Shown here: positions 55,051 through 64,000 of the stretch, piece after piece | Numbering within the stretch: the first letter of the stretch is position 1 | Layout: each line of letters begins with the position of its first letter | Assembly: GCF_022549695.1 (NCBI RefSeq) | Contig: NZ_JAKZGS010000012.1 | Location: forward strand, 1 to 64,000 | Direction: 5' to 3' | DNA length: 64,000 nt | From: Belliella calami | Lineage (GTDB): Bacteria; Bacteroidota; Bacteroidia; Cytophagales; Cyclobacteriaceae | Notes under the pieces: generated by a model | Told to the model about the DNA's origin: nothing | What the model saw: the letters and a program-made list of their open reading frames with translations, nothing else | Database searches by the model: none | Made by a program: the position numbers and the translations under genes

Positions 55051-58000
55051 CTATTGGCCTAAATTAAATCTTAATTGTCCACCAAAGGCTGTAGAGCTTC
55101 TTCTAAATGCAGTAGTGACTCTTGGGTCATTGATCGTTCTGTCAAAATAAACTGTGATGTTCAAGTTTTGATTGATCACATAGCCAACTGTAGGACGGAT
55201 CTGGATATTCAGATTGCCATTGGTCACTGTACTTCCTTCTTCGATTTTGCGTTGGACCTGCCTTGTATCTACTACCCTAGTATTGACTCTAAGTTGGAGG
55301 TCATTGCTTAACACTTCTTGTTTCCCTTGAATTTTGAATGGGATTTTTACACCAGATTTTGTGTATCCCAAATCAAAACCAAAATCCCTACTTCTCTGCT
55401 CTGTCACCTGTGCATTTGAAAAGTTCAATCCTAGGTTTCTCTCAGAATTATATTCCATCGATATATTCAATCTATCCTTTGTAAGGAAGTTTACGCCAAT
55501 CAATGGCGAAAAGCGCTCTGTCAGAATGACTTGATTGAGGATGAATATTGGGATATATAGTCCAAAATCATCTGTTAAACTTGCACCTGGGATGTTTTGG
55601 ATAGAATTATAAAGCTCTAAACCATTTTGATAAAGCAAGGAATTAGAGAAGTTGCTTACCTCATAAGTAGAGGAGTAGCCATGCGTTATGTTGATGCTAG
55701 AGAAATGCTCCCTCAATGCAGGAATTTGTGTAAGGCCTTTAAAGTCCAAACGCCAATTTGGAATTGGAAACTTCGGGAAGGGGTTCAAATTCATGCTTTC
55801 TGGATCTTTTCCACTGTAAGCAGCAATAAACGCAAGACCAAGCACATCCTGTCCATTCAATGCGTATTCCCCATTGCCAGGGCTAGATGCATTTAGACGG
55901 GACTGAATTATTTCTCGATAACTTGCGAAATTATTAAACAGCCTTGAATTGTTATTTTGATCATCTCTTGCGAAAGTGGTCTTAATCATAGAGTAGGTAA
56001 TACTATATCCACCCATTCTATTTGGGCTTAAAGAGCTATACTGGCCTGGTGAATCTATCGAGTTCCTGAATATTTCAGTGTATTCTCCAGACTCTCTTTT
56101 TCGGGCTTCAAATGTAATCCTGAAATCCCTAAATGGCTCTGCAATACCTGCTACTTGTAGATTTATTGCCTGATTTTGTCTAAACTGTTGGGTCAATTCT
56201 GTACTTGGAGCTATAAGTCCATTGTTTGCTAGACCAAACCTGACATTTGGATTTTGGCTACCCATTATAAAGCCGAATCCGGGATTCATGAAGCTTCTGT
56301 CTAACCCCAAAAGTCCGGTGTTTTCCATGTAACCTGGCAGAAATGTGCCTTCTATGATAGAATACCTGAAATTGATATCCTTAATCATAGTGACAAACTT
56401 CAGCAGTTTGTTTGTAAATGGAGTGCCAATAGTATCTTCAGCATTCACCACTGTTCGGCCGGGGATTGATGGCCTTTTTGGTGCTGTCAGGGCTTTGTAT
56501 TTTGCACTCTTGTTGTAAAGCTTTACAAAATCAAATTTTCCAGTGACCGTCCTGTCTCTAGTGTTTTGAATAACATTTCCCAACGTATCCCTTTGTCCAA
56601 TAGCTCCAGTCAGCCAGGTATAGTCTGCTGCATACCTGACATCTGCACTGATCCAATCTGCCAAAGGGATCTTATCCAATGGGATTTTATAATTGACATC
56701 TACTCGGTGATTGTAATTCATTGTTCTACCCAAATTTCTAATATTGTTTCGAATCGAATCAAGTTTCGCCTCTGTGTCAATTGCCCCTTCTGGCTCATCA
56801 ACTACAGCTAACACCATGCTTGTAAAATCAACCCTGAGATTTTTAGTAAGGTCCCAATTTACATTATAGAATCTATTGAGGAAGAAGCTTTTTTGGAAAA
56901 AGGGATCTACGCCATCAGTGGTCAAGTCATCATTCCGATATTGGGTCCGCATGTACCTTCTGTCCATGTCTATTCTCGCTGATATAGAGCTTGGAACAAA
57001 ATTAATATTGAAATCCTTGATCAACTTGGTGTAAGACCCACTGAACAATTTAGAGTTTTTGAAAGGCTCAAATGTCACAGGTTTCGGCTGGAAGGTATAA
57101 GCAATATTTCCAACGTATGTTTGGAAATCATAAGATTCAGTGTTGATATTACTTTGCCTTACCGAACCATATGCATATGAGAAGGAGAAATTACTCAAAT
57201 CATAAACTCTGGAATTTTCCCGCTCTGGATTTTTATTTTTCCTAACATTGGTGAACCCTATATTTCTTCTTCGTACTTGATCTAATACCTGCGATTTGTA
57301 AAGCTCTCTTTCTGCATCTGTATTGAATTTGCTCAATGCAAGTTCGAATGGCACATCGGCATTGAGCGGATCAAATTCTGGTTTGGTGGTTGAATTTTCC
57401 AAACTCACATACATTGGGATGCTTACATTAAGTGCTTCTGGCATAAGTTTCTCCAATGCTACATTCGCAGAAATATCATACTGTGTGGTCGAGTGTCTGG
57501 CTCTTTGTGACAATCTAGTTTCCAATCCTCCAAAACCTATCGAGTTATGGCGAATTGATGTTGATATTGTTGCTACATCTGCAATTTTTGTATTCAGTAT
57601 GGCATTTGCCGCCCAGCCTGCTGATTCTGTAAAGCCGGTAGCCCTAAGTTCGTTTGCCCATACACATATTGATTTTGAGGCAGAACCAGTTTCGCCAGGG
57701 TTTCTTACACCGATCATCATACCTTGTACCAAACTGATTTCTGGCCTCCCTACCACCGTTACTTTGTATTGTCTTACTTCTTGGGTGAATGGAAGGTTCA
57801 ACGGTACTTGCTGGTTGTCTCTTGCGATTTTTACACCAACTACCTCTGATATTGCAATATCGATTTCATTTTCCAATGGCCAGATCTGTCTCGGATCACG
57901 AGTGCCCTTTGGAGTAATCAAAAGAGGAACCTCTATTTCATAATAGTTGTCTGTATAATCTGTTCCCAACCTTAAGAAAGCTGTCAACTCTCCATCTTCA

Positions 58001-61000
58001 GCGTCATCACTGTCTGCATGGAAAAACATCTTGATGTTCCCAAACTGTACTAAATCTTGTCTCGTATTTTTGAATACAGCTCTTGCATCTCTAGCTTGAA
58101 GATCATCTATACAAAGTCTCAAGGATTGCTCGTTCAGTTGCCTTTCTACTGTTGAAAGGTTGTCACGATCCCTATTGATGCCTGGGGGAAGTACATACGG
58201 GCTTTGTGTAGGACTACCTTGGCTATTTTCTTCAATATTGACTACACCCACTGTCAGATTAGAAACGTCAGGTTCAGGAATTTCAAAAAAGCCTCTTTCA
58301 AAAAGAGATTCTTGGAAAACCCTCCATTGTGATCCAACCAATCTGAAATTTGCCATTCTCATTACTACAGGCTGTTCAAAATCAGTGAGGTACGTCCTCA
58401 TAAACCTAATGGATTTGAATCCTGAGATATCTCCTTCGACTCTGTCTGGAGTTCTAACTGGAATTCTGAACAAATACCAGTTGACCTCATCGCCACTTTG
58501 ATTAGTGGTTACTTTATCGACAATGTTATTTCTACCCACTTCAAGTTGACCAGGACGCAAATCCAATTCATACTCATAATAACTTTCCAATTCGTTGATG
58601 GTGTTGTCATTGTTCAAATCTTCATTGTTTGGAAGGTTTGAACCGGAAGGTGTAAATGCTAGGTTTTGGTTGGCTGTAATCGGTGTATTGCCTTCCATTC
58701 CATTAAATTTTTTGTACCTCTCTAAAATTTTAATGTTGTTTTGGTCAAGATTTTCATCTAAATAATATTGGAAATCATCTTCTGATGGATCTTGAAGAAT
58801 CCTATTGAGTGCATTTTGATTGACATTAAGCCTATTGATAAATCTATCTCTAAAAAACTCAACTTCTTCGTCACTTTTCAATCCGTCAAGACCTACATCT
58901 TGATTTTCTCTTGCTTCTGCCGAGTTGTCAAAAGCAGGAATCAAGAATTGCTCCCTCGTTATCCTGCCCCATTCGGTAGTTGCTGTTGCATTGGGGTCAC
59001 CATCTGCTGGAAGTCCATTTTCAAAACTATGTCTTCCATCACGGATGATGTCTTCTGATACATCACCAAGGTTGATCCTTAATTTTCCTCCTGTTGTATT
59101 ATTTTCATTGAAAATCCCATCAAGTACACGTCCATTTTCACCAGCAATAAACGGATCCAAAAGCCAAAACTCGATGTACTCTATATTGGTTCTATCAAAA
59201 TCTACTTCTGTAGTGATGGCACGGGTCACTCCTCCATAGTTATTTCTTGGATTTGGTAGTAAGCCATCACTTGTCAGGTTGGTGTTGTAATTGTACATTC
59301 CGCGCTCACTTGGGAAATATGCCATTTCGAACAAAGGTTCAGGTACAATGATAACGTCCCGATCTCTTCTTGGGAAGATTTCTTGAGGGATAACGCTCCT
59401 TACATAGTGATTTTGACGATCTTCTCTGGATATATTGGAGGGGACACCAGGTCCAGACTCCCTGTAAAAGATATTGTCAATATTGTACCATGCGACTTTT
59501 GCTCTTCTATAGGCATTCCCAAGTCTGTCTTCCGTGGTTGCGCTAAGATCGAATTCATTGTCCTCTGTTTTCGGAGTGGCAGCTAAATGCCAATTTTGTG
59601 CAGCGGCACCACCTAAGTTGAATGCAGTGATTGCTGATTCAAAGTCATCTATATAAGCTGCTTGTTCTCCATTGACTCTATTAGAAGTACCGGGTATAAG
59701 CTGAGCAAACTCACCACTAAATTGAACCAAAGATGTTTCCTTTGTATTTGTAAATGGCAAGGCATCTGCAAGCTTCGTCAAAAATCTTGATTCATCGCTG
59801 TAGTTGGCATCCAATCCCCACATACTATTCCTCAATGTTTCACTGCCAGCTGCTATCCTCGTTATGTTTGGTCTTTCATTGAGGTAAAGGAATGTGCCTC
59901 CAAGGTTAAATTTGTCGCTGAAAATATAGTCTAATCGCGTCCCTAGCAAACTTCTGGTTTGGAATGAAACCAAATCTGCTTTTTCAAAGCTTACATTTAT
60001 TCTTTTTCCTGACTGGAGAATTCCTTCGTTGATGATGTTAAGTCGGCCTATATTATAATCAATCGTAAAGTCAACACCTTCGGTAAGTGGGATGTTTCCT
60101 GCCATTACGACTACCGATCCAGGAGAAATATTCAATCCAGGAAGCATAATTTCAGATGCAGATCCAGCGGTAAGCCTTCCTCTTATAAAATATTTGTTCA
60201 ATCTAGTAACTAATTCTGCATCTGCTTGGGTAGTCCTATACAAAGTGTCATATACAAATTTATCAACCAATGCACCTTCATTTGGCAAGAAAAGGTTTTG
60301 GAGTGTTTGGCCAAAAGGCTCCAAGACAGGGAAGACGATCATCCCTCTTTCTGGAAATATGGTAATACCTGGAACAAAGTCAAAATTCCCATCAGGTGAT
60401 GGATCATTTTGCGGATTAAGATTGTCTAAACCAGTTAAGCGAATCAAGGGTATGTTTTTGACATTTTGGCCTTCAAGTAAGCTTGGATTATCTAGACCCG
60501 TTCTGTCATCTCTGTAAATCACTTGAAGTTGAAATCCATCTCTCTGAATTTGGTTTGCATTCAGGTTATAGACATTTTTCATCATTAGGTCCCAAGTTGG
60601 AAGCCTTGTATTGATCCTAGCAGGTCGTAGCATTTTCATGAAAATGATTTGATCCTCAGGTCTATTCTGATAGTCTTCCGAAAGTTCACCAACTTTATAG
60701 ACGTTTCCATTATAGGTGTATTCATAAGCTACAGCCAAAACTTCGTCATTTTGAAGTTTTCTGGTCAATGAAATATATCCCAATTCCCTGTTGAACATAA
60801 ACTCGGTTGGGGCAAGTTGTCTCGCTCCATTAACTTGTTCAAAATCTGAACCTCTTGTCAAATTCAAATTTGATTCAATAGCCGCTGATCCTGTATCAAA
60901 AGGTCTAAATCCAGGGTTACTATTCAAGTTGTTATAAAGTAGATTCGATCTGTTTCCTGCAGGTACACCTGGGGTTCCAGTTCCGATATTTGGGTTTTCG

Positions 61001-62184
61001 GGTCTGAAAATTCTCTGACCTTCCCCCAAATCAATAAATGCAGCAAAATTCCTTAGCGTTTCTGTATTGTTGGCCCTGTTCATTATATATACCTCGACAC
61101 GGGTAATGTTTACCCCAGAAAGAACTTGTGGTAATCCCCGAAGCCATCTTTCATAATTGTCCCTGAAAAAATGGGCTAAAAAAAAGTGTCTGTTTTCATC
61201 ATATTCTGAACCTTGAATTTCAAATGACCTACCTTGTCCACCACCCTCAATGATCAATTCATCTCTTCGTCCTCTTTGGGTGGAAGCCACTCCTGTGACA
61301 AAGAGTTTGCCGAACTGTAGTTGGGTTTTTACACCAAAAAGATTTTGAGCGCCTTGGATCAAACTGTTTTGAACAGGCATACTCACATTTCCAATTTCTA
61401 TTGATTTGATAATATCCTCTTCGAAGCCAGCATATTCCAGTTTGAGTTGGTTTTGAAAGTCAAATGAGTTGTTGGAGTCAAAGTTTGCTCCAAGCTTGAC
61501 TTTTTGACCCAAAGAACCATTTACACTCATTTGTATTTGCTGGTTGAAGTTAAAGCCACCATTCTGCTGCTGCCTAATAGGAATGGAAGGGTTGTCAACT
61601 CTTCTGAAGATTGCACCGAGGTCTAGGTTTACAAAACCATTTGGGGTTATATTTATTTCATTACCGCCAAAAATCCTGTCAAAACTAGGGCTTGTCGTTA
61701 TTGGAGGGATCAATCCTCTGCCGCTTACAGCACTTTCACCATCAGCACCTCTAGAGCGATCTCTCCAATATTGTTGCCTTAACCTGAATTCTTCTAATTT
61801 TGAATATTCTTCAAAGTCATATACATAGCCAGTATTGACCTCTGTTGAATCAAGCTGGTTTTGGATACGGTATTTGAGTGTGGTGTCAAGTTCTACCTGA
61901 ACTCTCTCCTGTCTTGGCGAAGAAGGGTAGAAAGGTGATTGAATATTTCTAAATTGGTATGGATTTGGATATAAAGGATTCGTGTTTAAGTTTTGCCATA
62001 AAAGGAAAGAGGGTAGAACCCTCCGTTTGTTTAGGGAGTCAACCTTGCTCACTGTTGTGTCTTGAGCTGTCTGCTGCGCATTCGCGCTAGACATTAAGAT
62101 ACCTCCCAACAATAAAAGAATAATTGCTGGGGGAAGTAAACGAACACTTTTTAGGTGTAAAAAATAGCTAAAGCAAAAGTTCAA
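55051..62184 (-). CDS. sprA: Type IX secretion translocon SprA (Sov)
   Basis: 2377 residues, the size expected for SprA, whose 36-strand barrel is the outer-membrane pore of type IX secretion. The signal peptide follows the start (hydrophobic IILLLLGGIL, cut near ANAQQ). Recognisable stretches are WQNLNTNPLYPNPYQFRNIQ, ITPNGFVNLDLGAIFRRVDNP, NGEQAAYIDDFESAI and the terminal GGQLRFNLGQ. The only start that keeps the signal peptide is TTG at 62184; upstream is an in-frame TAA without ATG. Order ruvA-sprA-gcvH is conserved in the phylum. Partner genes porU and porV are 10 kb away. Confidence 0.95.
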   Translation of the reverse strand: MNFCFSYFLHLKSVRLLPPAIILLLLGGILMSSANAQQTAQDTTVSKVDSLNKRRVLPSFLLWQNLNTNPLYPNPYQFRNIQSPFYPSSPRQERVQVELDTTLKYRIQNQLDSTEVNTGYVYDFEEYSKLEEFRLRQQYWRDRSRGADGESAVSGRGLIPPITTSPSFDRIFGGNEINITPNGFVNLDLGAIFRRVDNPSIPIRQQQNGGFNFNQQIQMSVNGSLGQKVKLGANFDSNNSFDFQNQLKLEYAGFEEDIIKSIEIGNVSMPVQNSLIQGAQNLFGVKTQLQFGKLFVTGVASTQRGRRDELIIEGGGQGRSFEIQGSEYDENRHFFLAHFFRDNYERWLRGLPQVLSGVNITRVEVYIMNRANNTETLRNFAAFIDLGEGQRIFRPENPNIGTGTPGVPAGNRSNLLYNNLNSNPGFRPFDTGSAAIESNLNLTRGSDFEQVNGARQLAPTEFMFNRELGYISLTRKLQNDEVLAVAYEYTYNGNVYKVGELSEDYQNRPEDQIIFMKMLRPARINTRLPTWDLMMKNVYNLNANQIQRDGFQLQVIYRDDRTGLDNPSLLEGQNVKNIPLIRLTGLDNLNPQNDPSPDGNFDFVPGITIFPERGMIVFPVLEPFGQTLQNLFLPNEGALVDKFVYDTLYRTTQADAELVTRLNKYFIRGRLTAGSASEIMLPGLNISPGSVVVMAGNIPLTEGVDFTIDYNIGRLNIINEGILQSGKRINVSFEKADLVSFQTRSLLGTRLDYIFSDKFNLGGTFLYLNERPNITRIAAGSETLRNSMWGLDANYSDESRFLTKLADALPFTNTKETSLVQFSGEFAQLIPGTSNRVNGEQAAYIDDFESAITAFNLGGAAAQNWHLAATPKTEDNEFDLSATTEDRLGNAYRRAKVAWYNIDNIFYRESGPGVPSNISREDRQNHYVRSVIPQEIFPRRDRDVIIVPEPLFEMAYFPSERGMYNYNTNLTSDGLLPNPRNNYGGVTRAITTEVDFDRTNIEYIEFWLLDPFIAGENGRVLDGIFNENNTTGGKLRINLGDVSEDIIRDGRHSFENGLPADGDPNATATTEWGRITREQFLIPAFDNSAEARENQDVGLDGLKSDEEVEFFRDRFINRLNVNQNALNRILQDPSEDDFQYYLDENLDQNNIKILERYKKFNGMEGNTPITANQNLAFTPSGSNLPNNEDLNNDNTINELESYYEYELDLRPGQLEVGRNNIVDKVTTNQSGDEVNWYLFRIPVRTPDRVEGDISGFKSIRFMRTYLTDFEQPVVMRMANFRLVGSQWRVFQESLFERGFFEIPEPDVSNLTVGVVNIEENSQGSPTQSPYVLPPGINRDRDNLSTVERQLNEQSLRLCIDDLQARDARAVFKNTRQDLVQFGNIKMFFHADSDDAEDGELTAFLRLGTDYTDNYYEIEVPLLITPKGTRDPRQIWPLENEIDIAISEVVGVKIARDNQQVPLNLPFTQEVRQYKVTVVGRPEISLVQGMMIGVRNPGETGSASKSICVWANELRATGFTESAGWAANAILNTKIADVATISTSIRHNSIGFGGLETRLSQRARHSTTQYDISANVALEKLMPEALNVSIPMYVSLENSTTKPEFDPLNADVPFELALSKFNTDAERELYKSQVLDQVRRRNIGFTNVRKNKNPERENSRVYDLSNFSFSYAYGSVRQSNINTESYDFQTYVGNIAYTFQPKPVTFEPFKNSKLFSGSYTKLIKDFNINFVPSSISARIDMDRRYMRTQYRNDDLTTDGVDPFFQKSFFLNRFYNVNWDLTKNLRVDFTSMVLAVVDEPEGAIDTEAKLDSIRNNIRNLGRTMNYNHRVDVNYKIPLDKIPLADWISADVRYAADYTWLTGAIGQRDTLGNVIQNTRDRTVTGKFDFVKLYNKSAKYKALTAPKRPSIPGRTVVNAEDTIGTPFTNKLLKFVTMIKDINFRYSIIEGTFLPGYMENTGLLGLDRSFMNPGFGFIMGSQNPNVRFGLANNGLIAPSTELTQQFRQNQAINLQVAGIAEPFRDFRITFEARKRESGEYTEIFRNSIDSPGQYSSLSPNRMGGYSITYSMIKTTFARDDQNNNSRLFNNFASYREIIQSRLNASSPGNGEYALNGQDVLGLAFIAAYSGKDPESMNLNPFPKFPIPNWRLDFKGLTQIPALREHFSSINITHGYSSTYEVSNFSNSLLYQNGLELYNSIQNIPGASLTDDFGLYIPIFILNQVILTERFSPLIGVNFLTKDRLNISMEYNSERNLGLNFSNAQVTEQRSRDFGFDLGYTKSGVKIPFKIQGKQEVLSNDLQLRVNTRVVDTRQVQRKIEEGSTVTNGNLNIQIRPTVGYVINQNLNITVYFDRTINDPRVTTAFRRSSTAFGGQLRFNLGQ

Positions 62185-62203
62185 TTTTTTATCAATTAAA
62201 GGA

Positions 62204-62803
62204 TTATGTGGACTTTAAAGATGCTTTAATTAAATCTTCTAATGAAATTTCTGTCCCTGTTTTTTTTAAAATTGTGGCAATATTTTTTTCTGCCGTGTTT
62301 TTCGGAAATCCAAGAGTCATCAGTGCCTGTAACGCCTCTTCTTTCACTTTATTGTTTTGATGTAAAAAACCTGAATTGTTGGTAGAAATATCTAGTGTTG
62401 AGTCTTTTTTGACTTTATCCTTCAATTCTAAAACTATTCTTTGTGCAGTTTTCACACCTACACCTTTTACATTCTGGATTGTTTTATAATCTTCTTGTAT
62501 AATAGCAGTTTCAAGTTCTTCAGAGCTGAGTGAAGACAAGATCATCAACCCCGTGTTTGGACCCACTCCGCTAATTGAAATTAAATTTAAGAAAAGTTTT
62601 TTTTCTGCCTCTTCTTTGAAGCCATAAAGTGTGTGAGCATCTTCTTTGATGTGTAAAAAAGTGAGGAGCATAACTTGCTCCTCATCTTTGATTTTTGAAT
62701 AGGTCTGAAGGGATATCTTTACGTGATACCCTATACCCGAAATATCAATTATTACAAAAGTTGGGTCTTTGAAGACCAATTTGCCTTTTAGATATGCGAT
62801 CAT
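62204..62803 (-). CDS. ruvA: Holliday junction branch migration protein RuvA
   Basis: 199 residues. N-terminal OB-fold (MIAYLKGKLVFKDPTFVIIDISGIGYHV), two helix-hairpin-helix motifs (LISISGVGPNTGLMIL and IQNVKGVGVKTAQRIVLEL) and a C-terminal RuvB-binding domain (EEALQALMTLGFPKNTAEK). Binds four-way junctions with RuvB. Three bp separate it from the malic enzyme gene, and sprA follows after 19 bp. Confidence 0.97.
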   Translation of the reverse strand: MIAYLKGKLVFKDPTFVIIDISGIGYHVKISLQTYSKIKDEEQVMLLTFLHIKEDAHTLYGFKEEAEKKLFLNLISISGVGPNTGLMILSSLSSEELETAIIQEDYKTIQNVKGVGVKTAQRIVLELKDKVKKDSTLDISTNNSGFLHQNNKVKEEALQALMTLGFPKNTAEKNIATILKKTGTEISLEDLIKASLKST

Positions 62804-62806
62804 ATT

Positions 62807-64000
62807 TTAGCTTTTTGTTTGTGCATCTACCACAGCAATCGCCACCATATTGACAATTTCTCTGATCGAGCTTCCAAGCTGTAATATATGAACAGGTTTA
62901 TTCATTCCCAAAAGAACAGGTCCAATTGCTTCAGCATTTCCGATTTCAGAAAGCAATTTGTAAGCGATATTTCCAGAACTCAAATCAGGAAAGATCAAAG
63001 TATTTGCTTTTTTTCCTATAAGAGCGCTGAATGGATAGTTTTCTTTTTGGATTTCCTCGTTCAATGCAACGTTTGCTTGCATTTCCCCTTCGATGATCAA
63101 TTCAGGATATTTAGCTTTGGCAATAGTAGTTGCCTTGGCTGTCTTAGATGCTGTTTCACCTTTTGCCGAACCGAAATTTGAGTAAGAAAGAACTGCTACT
63201 CTTGGTTCAATATCAAAGAACTTGACGCCATTGGCTGTCAAACCAATTATCTCCACCAATTCTTCCGCTGTTGGATTTAAATTCACTGTCGTGTCGGCAA
63301 AGAAATATGGGCCTTTGTCAGTGTTCATGATATACATCCCAGCAACTCTTTCTGTTCCTGGTTTTACACCGATTACATGAAGTGAGGGAAGGATTGTCTT
63401 TGGATAATCTTTTGTAAGACCTGAGATCAATGCGTCAGCTTCACCTAACTCGACCATCATGGCACCGAAATAGTTTCTGTCTCGCATCAGTCTAACAGCT
63501 TCTTTCGAAGTCACACCTTTTCTCTGACGTTTTTTGAATAGAACTTCGCCGTATGCGTTAAGCTTTTCAATATTTTTATAAGTGTCAATGATAGTTACTC
63601 CATTGAGATCAAGCTTGTTTTCTTCGATCATTTCCATGATCTTTTCTTCGTTACCCAACAAAATTGGGATGGCGATTTTTTCATCACGAATCATTTGAGC
63701 TGCTTTCAATATTTTGATATTGTCAGCTTCTGCAAATACTACACGTTTTGGATCTTTTTTGGCCCTCGAAATGACTCTAGACATCAATCTTTGATCAATG
63801 CCAATTCTCTCCTGAAGTTCAAGTTCGTAGGCATCCCAATCTGTTATCATTGTTTTGGCAACACCTGACTCCATAGCGGCTTTTGCGACGGCAGGAGCGA
63901 TGGTGGTGATCAACCTTGGGTCAAAAGGCTTTGGAATCAAATATGTTGGCCCAAATGCCAATTTATTGTCCCCGTAAGCTTTGTTTACAATTTCAGGAAC
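62807..64000 (-). CDS. NADP-dependent malic enzyme, MaeB type (C-terminal part)
   Basis: 397 codons are visible and the frame continues past the window edge, so this is partial at its 5' end. It starts inside the malic domain (VPEIVNKAYGDNKLAFGPTYLIPKPFDPRL), followed by a phosphotransacetylase-like domain (about the last 330 residues: DPKRVVFAEADNIKILKAAQ, GVTSKEAVRLMRDRNYFGAM, LSYSNFGSAKGETASKTAKA). This is the MaeB architecture, in which the PTA-like domain is regulatory (acetyl-CoA) rather than catalytic. Converts malate to pyruvate and CO2. Confidence 0.93.
   Translation of the reverse strand, partial: VPEIVNKAYGDNKLAFGPTYLIPKPFDPRLITTIAPAVAKAAMESGVAKTMITDWDAYELELQERIGIDQRLMSRVISRAKKDPKRVVFAEADNIKILKAAQMIRDEKIAIPILLGNEEKIMEMIEENKLDLNGVTIIDTYKNIEKLNAYGEVLFKKRQRKGVTSKEAVRLMRDRNYFGAMMVELGEADALISGLTKDYPKTILPSLHVIGVKPGTERVAGMYIMNTDKGPYFFADTTVNLNPTAEELVEIIGLTANGVKFFDIEPRVAVLSYSNFGSAKGETASKTAKATTIAKAKYPELIIEGEMQANVALNEEIQKENYPFSALIGKKANTLIFPDLSSGNIAYKLLSEIGNAEAIGPVLLGMNKPVHILQLGSSIREIVNMVAIAVVDAQTKS

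Noticed and set aside
57323-57943. 206-codon plus-strand ORF inside sprA
   Set aside because: Antisense shadow within a full-length conserved gene; no independent signals.

Overview
The window is chromosomal DNA from a Bacteroidota species, most likely Cytophagales near the Cyclobacteriaceae (Algoriphagus/Belliella-like). The lineage call rests on three things: type IX secretion genes (porU, porV, sprA); the neighbourhood malic enzyme-ruvA-sprA-gcvH-vanZ-tonB; and promoter-like sites of the Bacteroidota form TTTG-N19-TAnnTTTG. It is an inference from protein sequence, with no marker search behind it. DNA is AT-rich and mostly ordinary housekeeping sequence. No transposase, integrase, CRISPR array or tRNA was seen.

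Layout. 1-410: tandem 172/192-bp units, each a degenerate 3' part of 5S rRNA plus a terminator, probably the tail of an rRNA operon left of the window. 1051-5337: dnaE with a fused proofreading exonuclease. 5411-9525: two arrays of an exactly 110-bp tandem repeat flanking a three-gene cassette (Cys-rich exported peptide, beta-propeller lipoprotein, CxxC thioredoxin-like lipoprotein). 9610-16811: ECF sigma factor, glycosyltransferase, tgt, LptF/G-type permease, EamA transporter, small outer-membrane-type protein, lone ribbon-helix-helix protein, ispE. 17164-28968: the branched-chain amino-acid operon ilvD-ilvB-ilvN-ilvC-leuA-leuC-leuD-(cimA-like)-leuB. It is preceded by what reads as a complete transcription attenuator with an 18-residue, isoleucine-rich leader peptide.

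29427-39270: KefB-type antiporter, DUF962/Mpo1 protein, FAD oxidoreductase, NhaC antiporter, RNase D-like exonuclease, YigZ protein, a frameshifted polyvalent-protein-kinase-like gene, and a small cluster of sugar ketoisomerase, acyltransferase and glycosyltransferase. 39334-46423 (minus): MBL hydrolase, pssA, porU, porV and a non-catalytic M16 peptidase homologue, tightly packed. 46482-51869 (plus): FAD oxidoreductase, a 1138-residue TolB-like/outer-membrane protein, yicC. 52182-64000 (minus): malic enzyme (cut by the window edge), ruvA, sprA, gcvH, vanZ-like, and two paralogous tonB genes.

How they work together: PorU, PorV and SprA belong to the type IX secretion route (outer-membrane translocon plus surface sortase). 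The ilv/leu genes cover valine and leucine synthesis and, through the citramalate-synthase-like gene, a possible threonine-independent route to isoleucine. Observations most worth following up are the ilv attenuator, the repeat-flanked peptide cassette, the degenerate 5S tandem, the homopolymer frameshift in the kinase-like gene, and a Tgt without its zinc cysteines.
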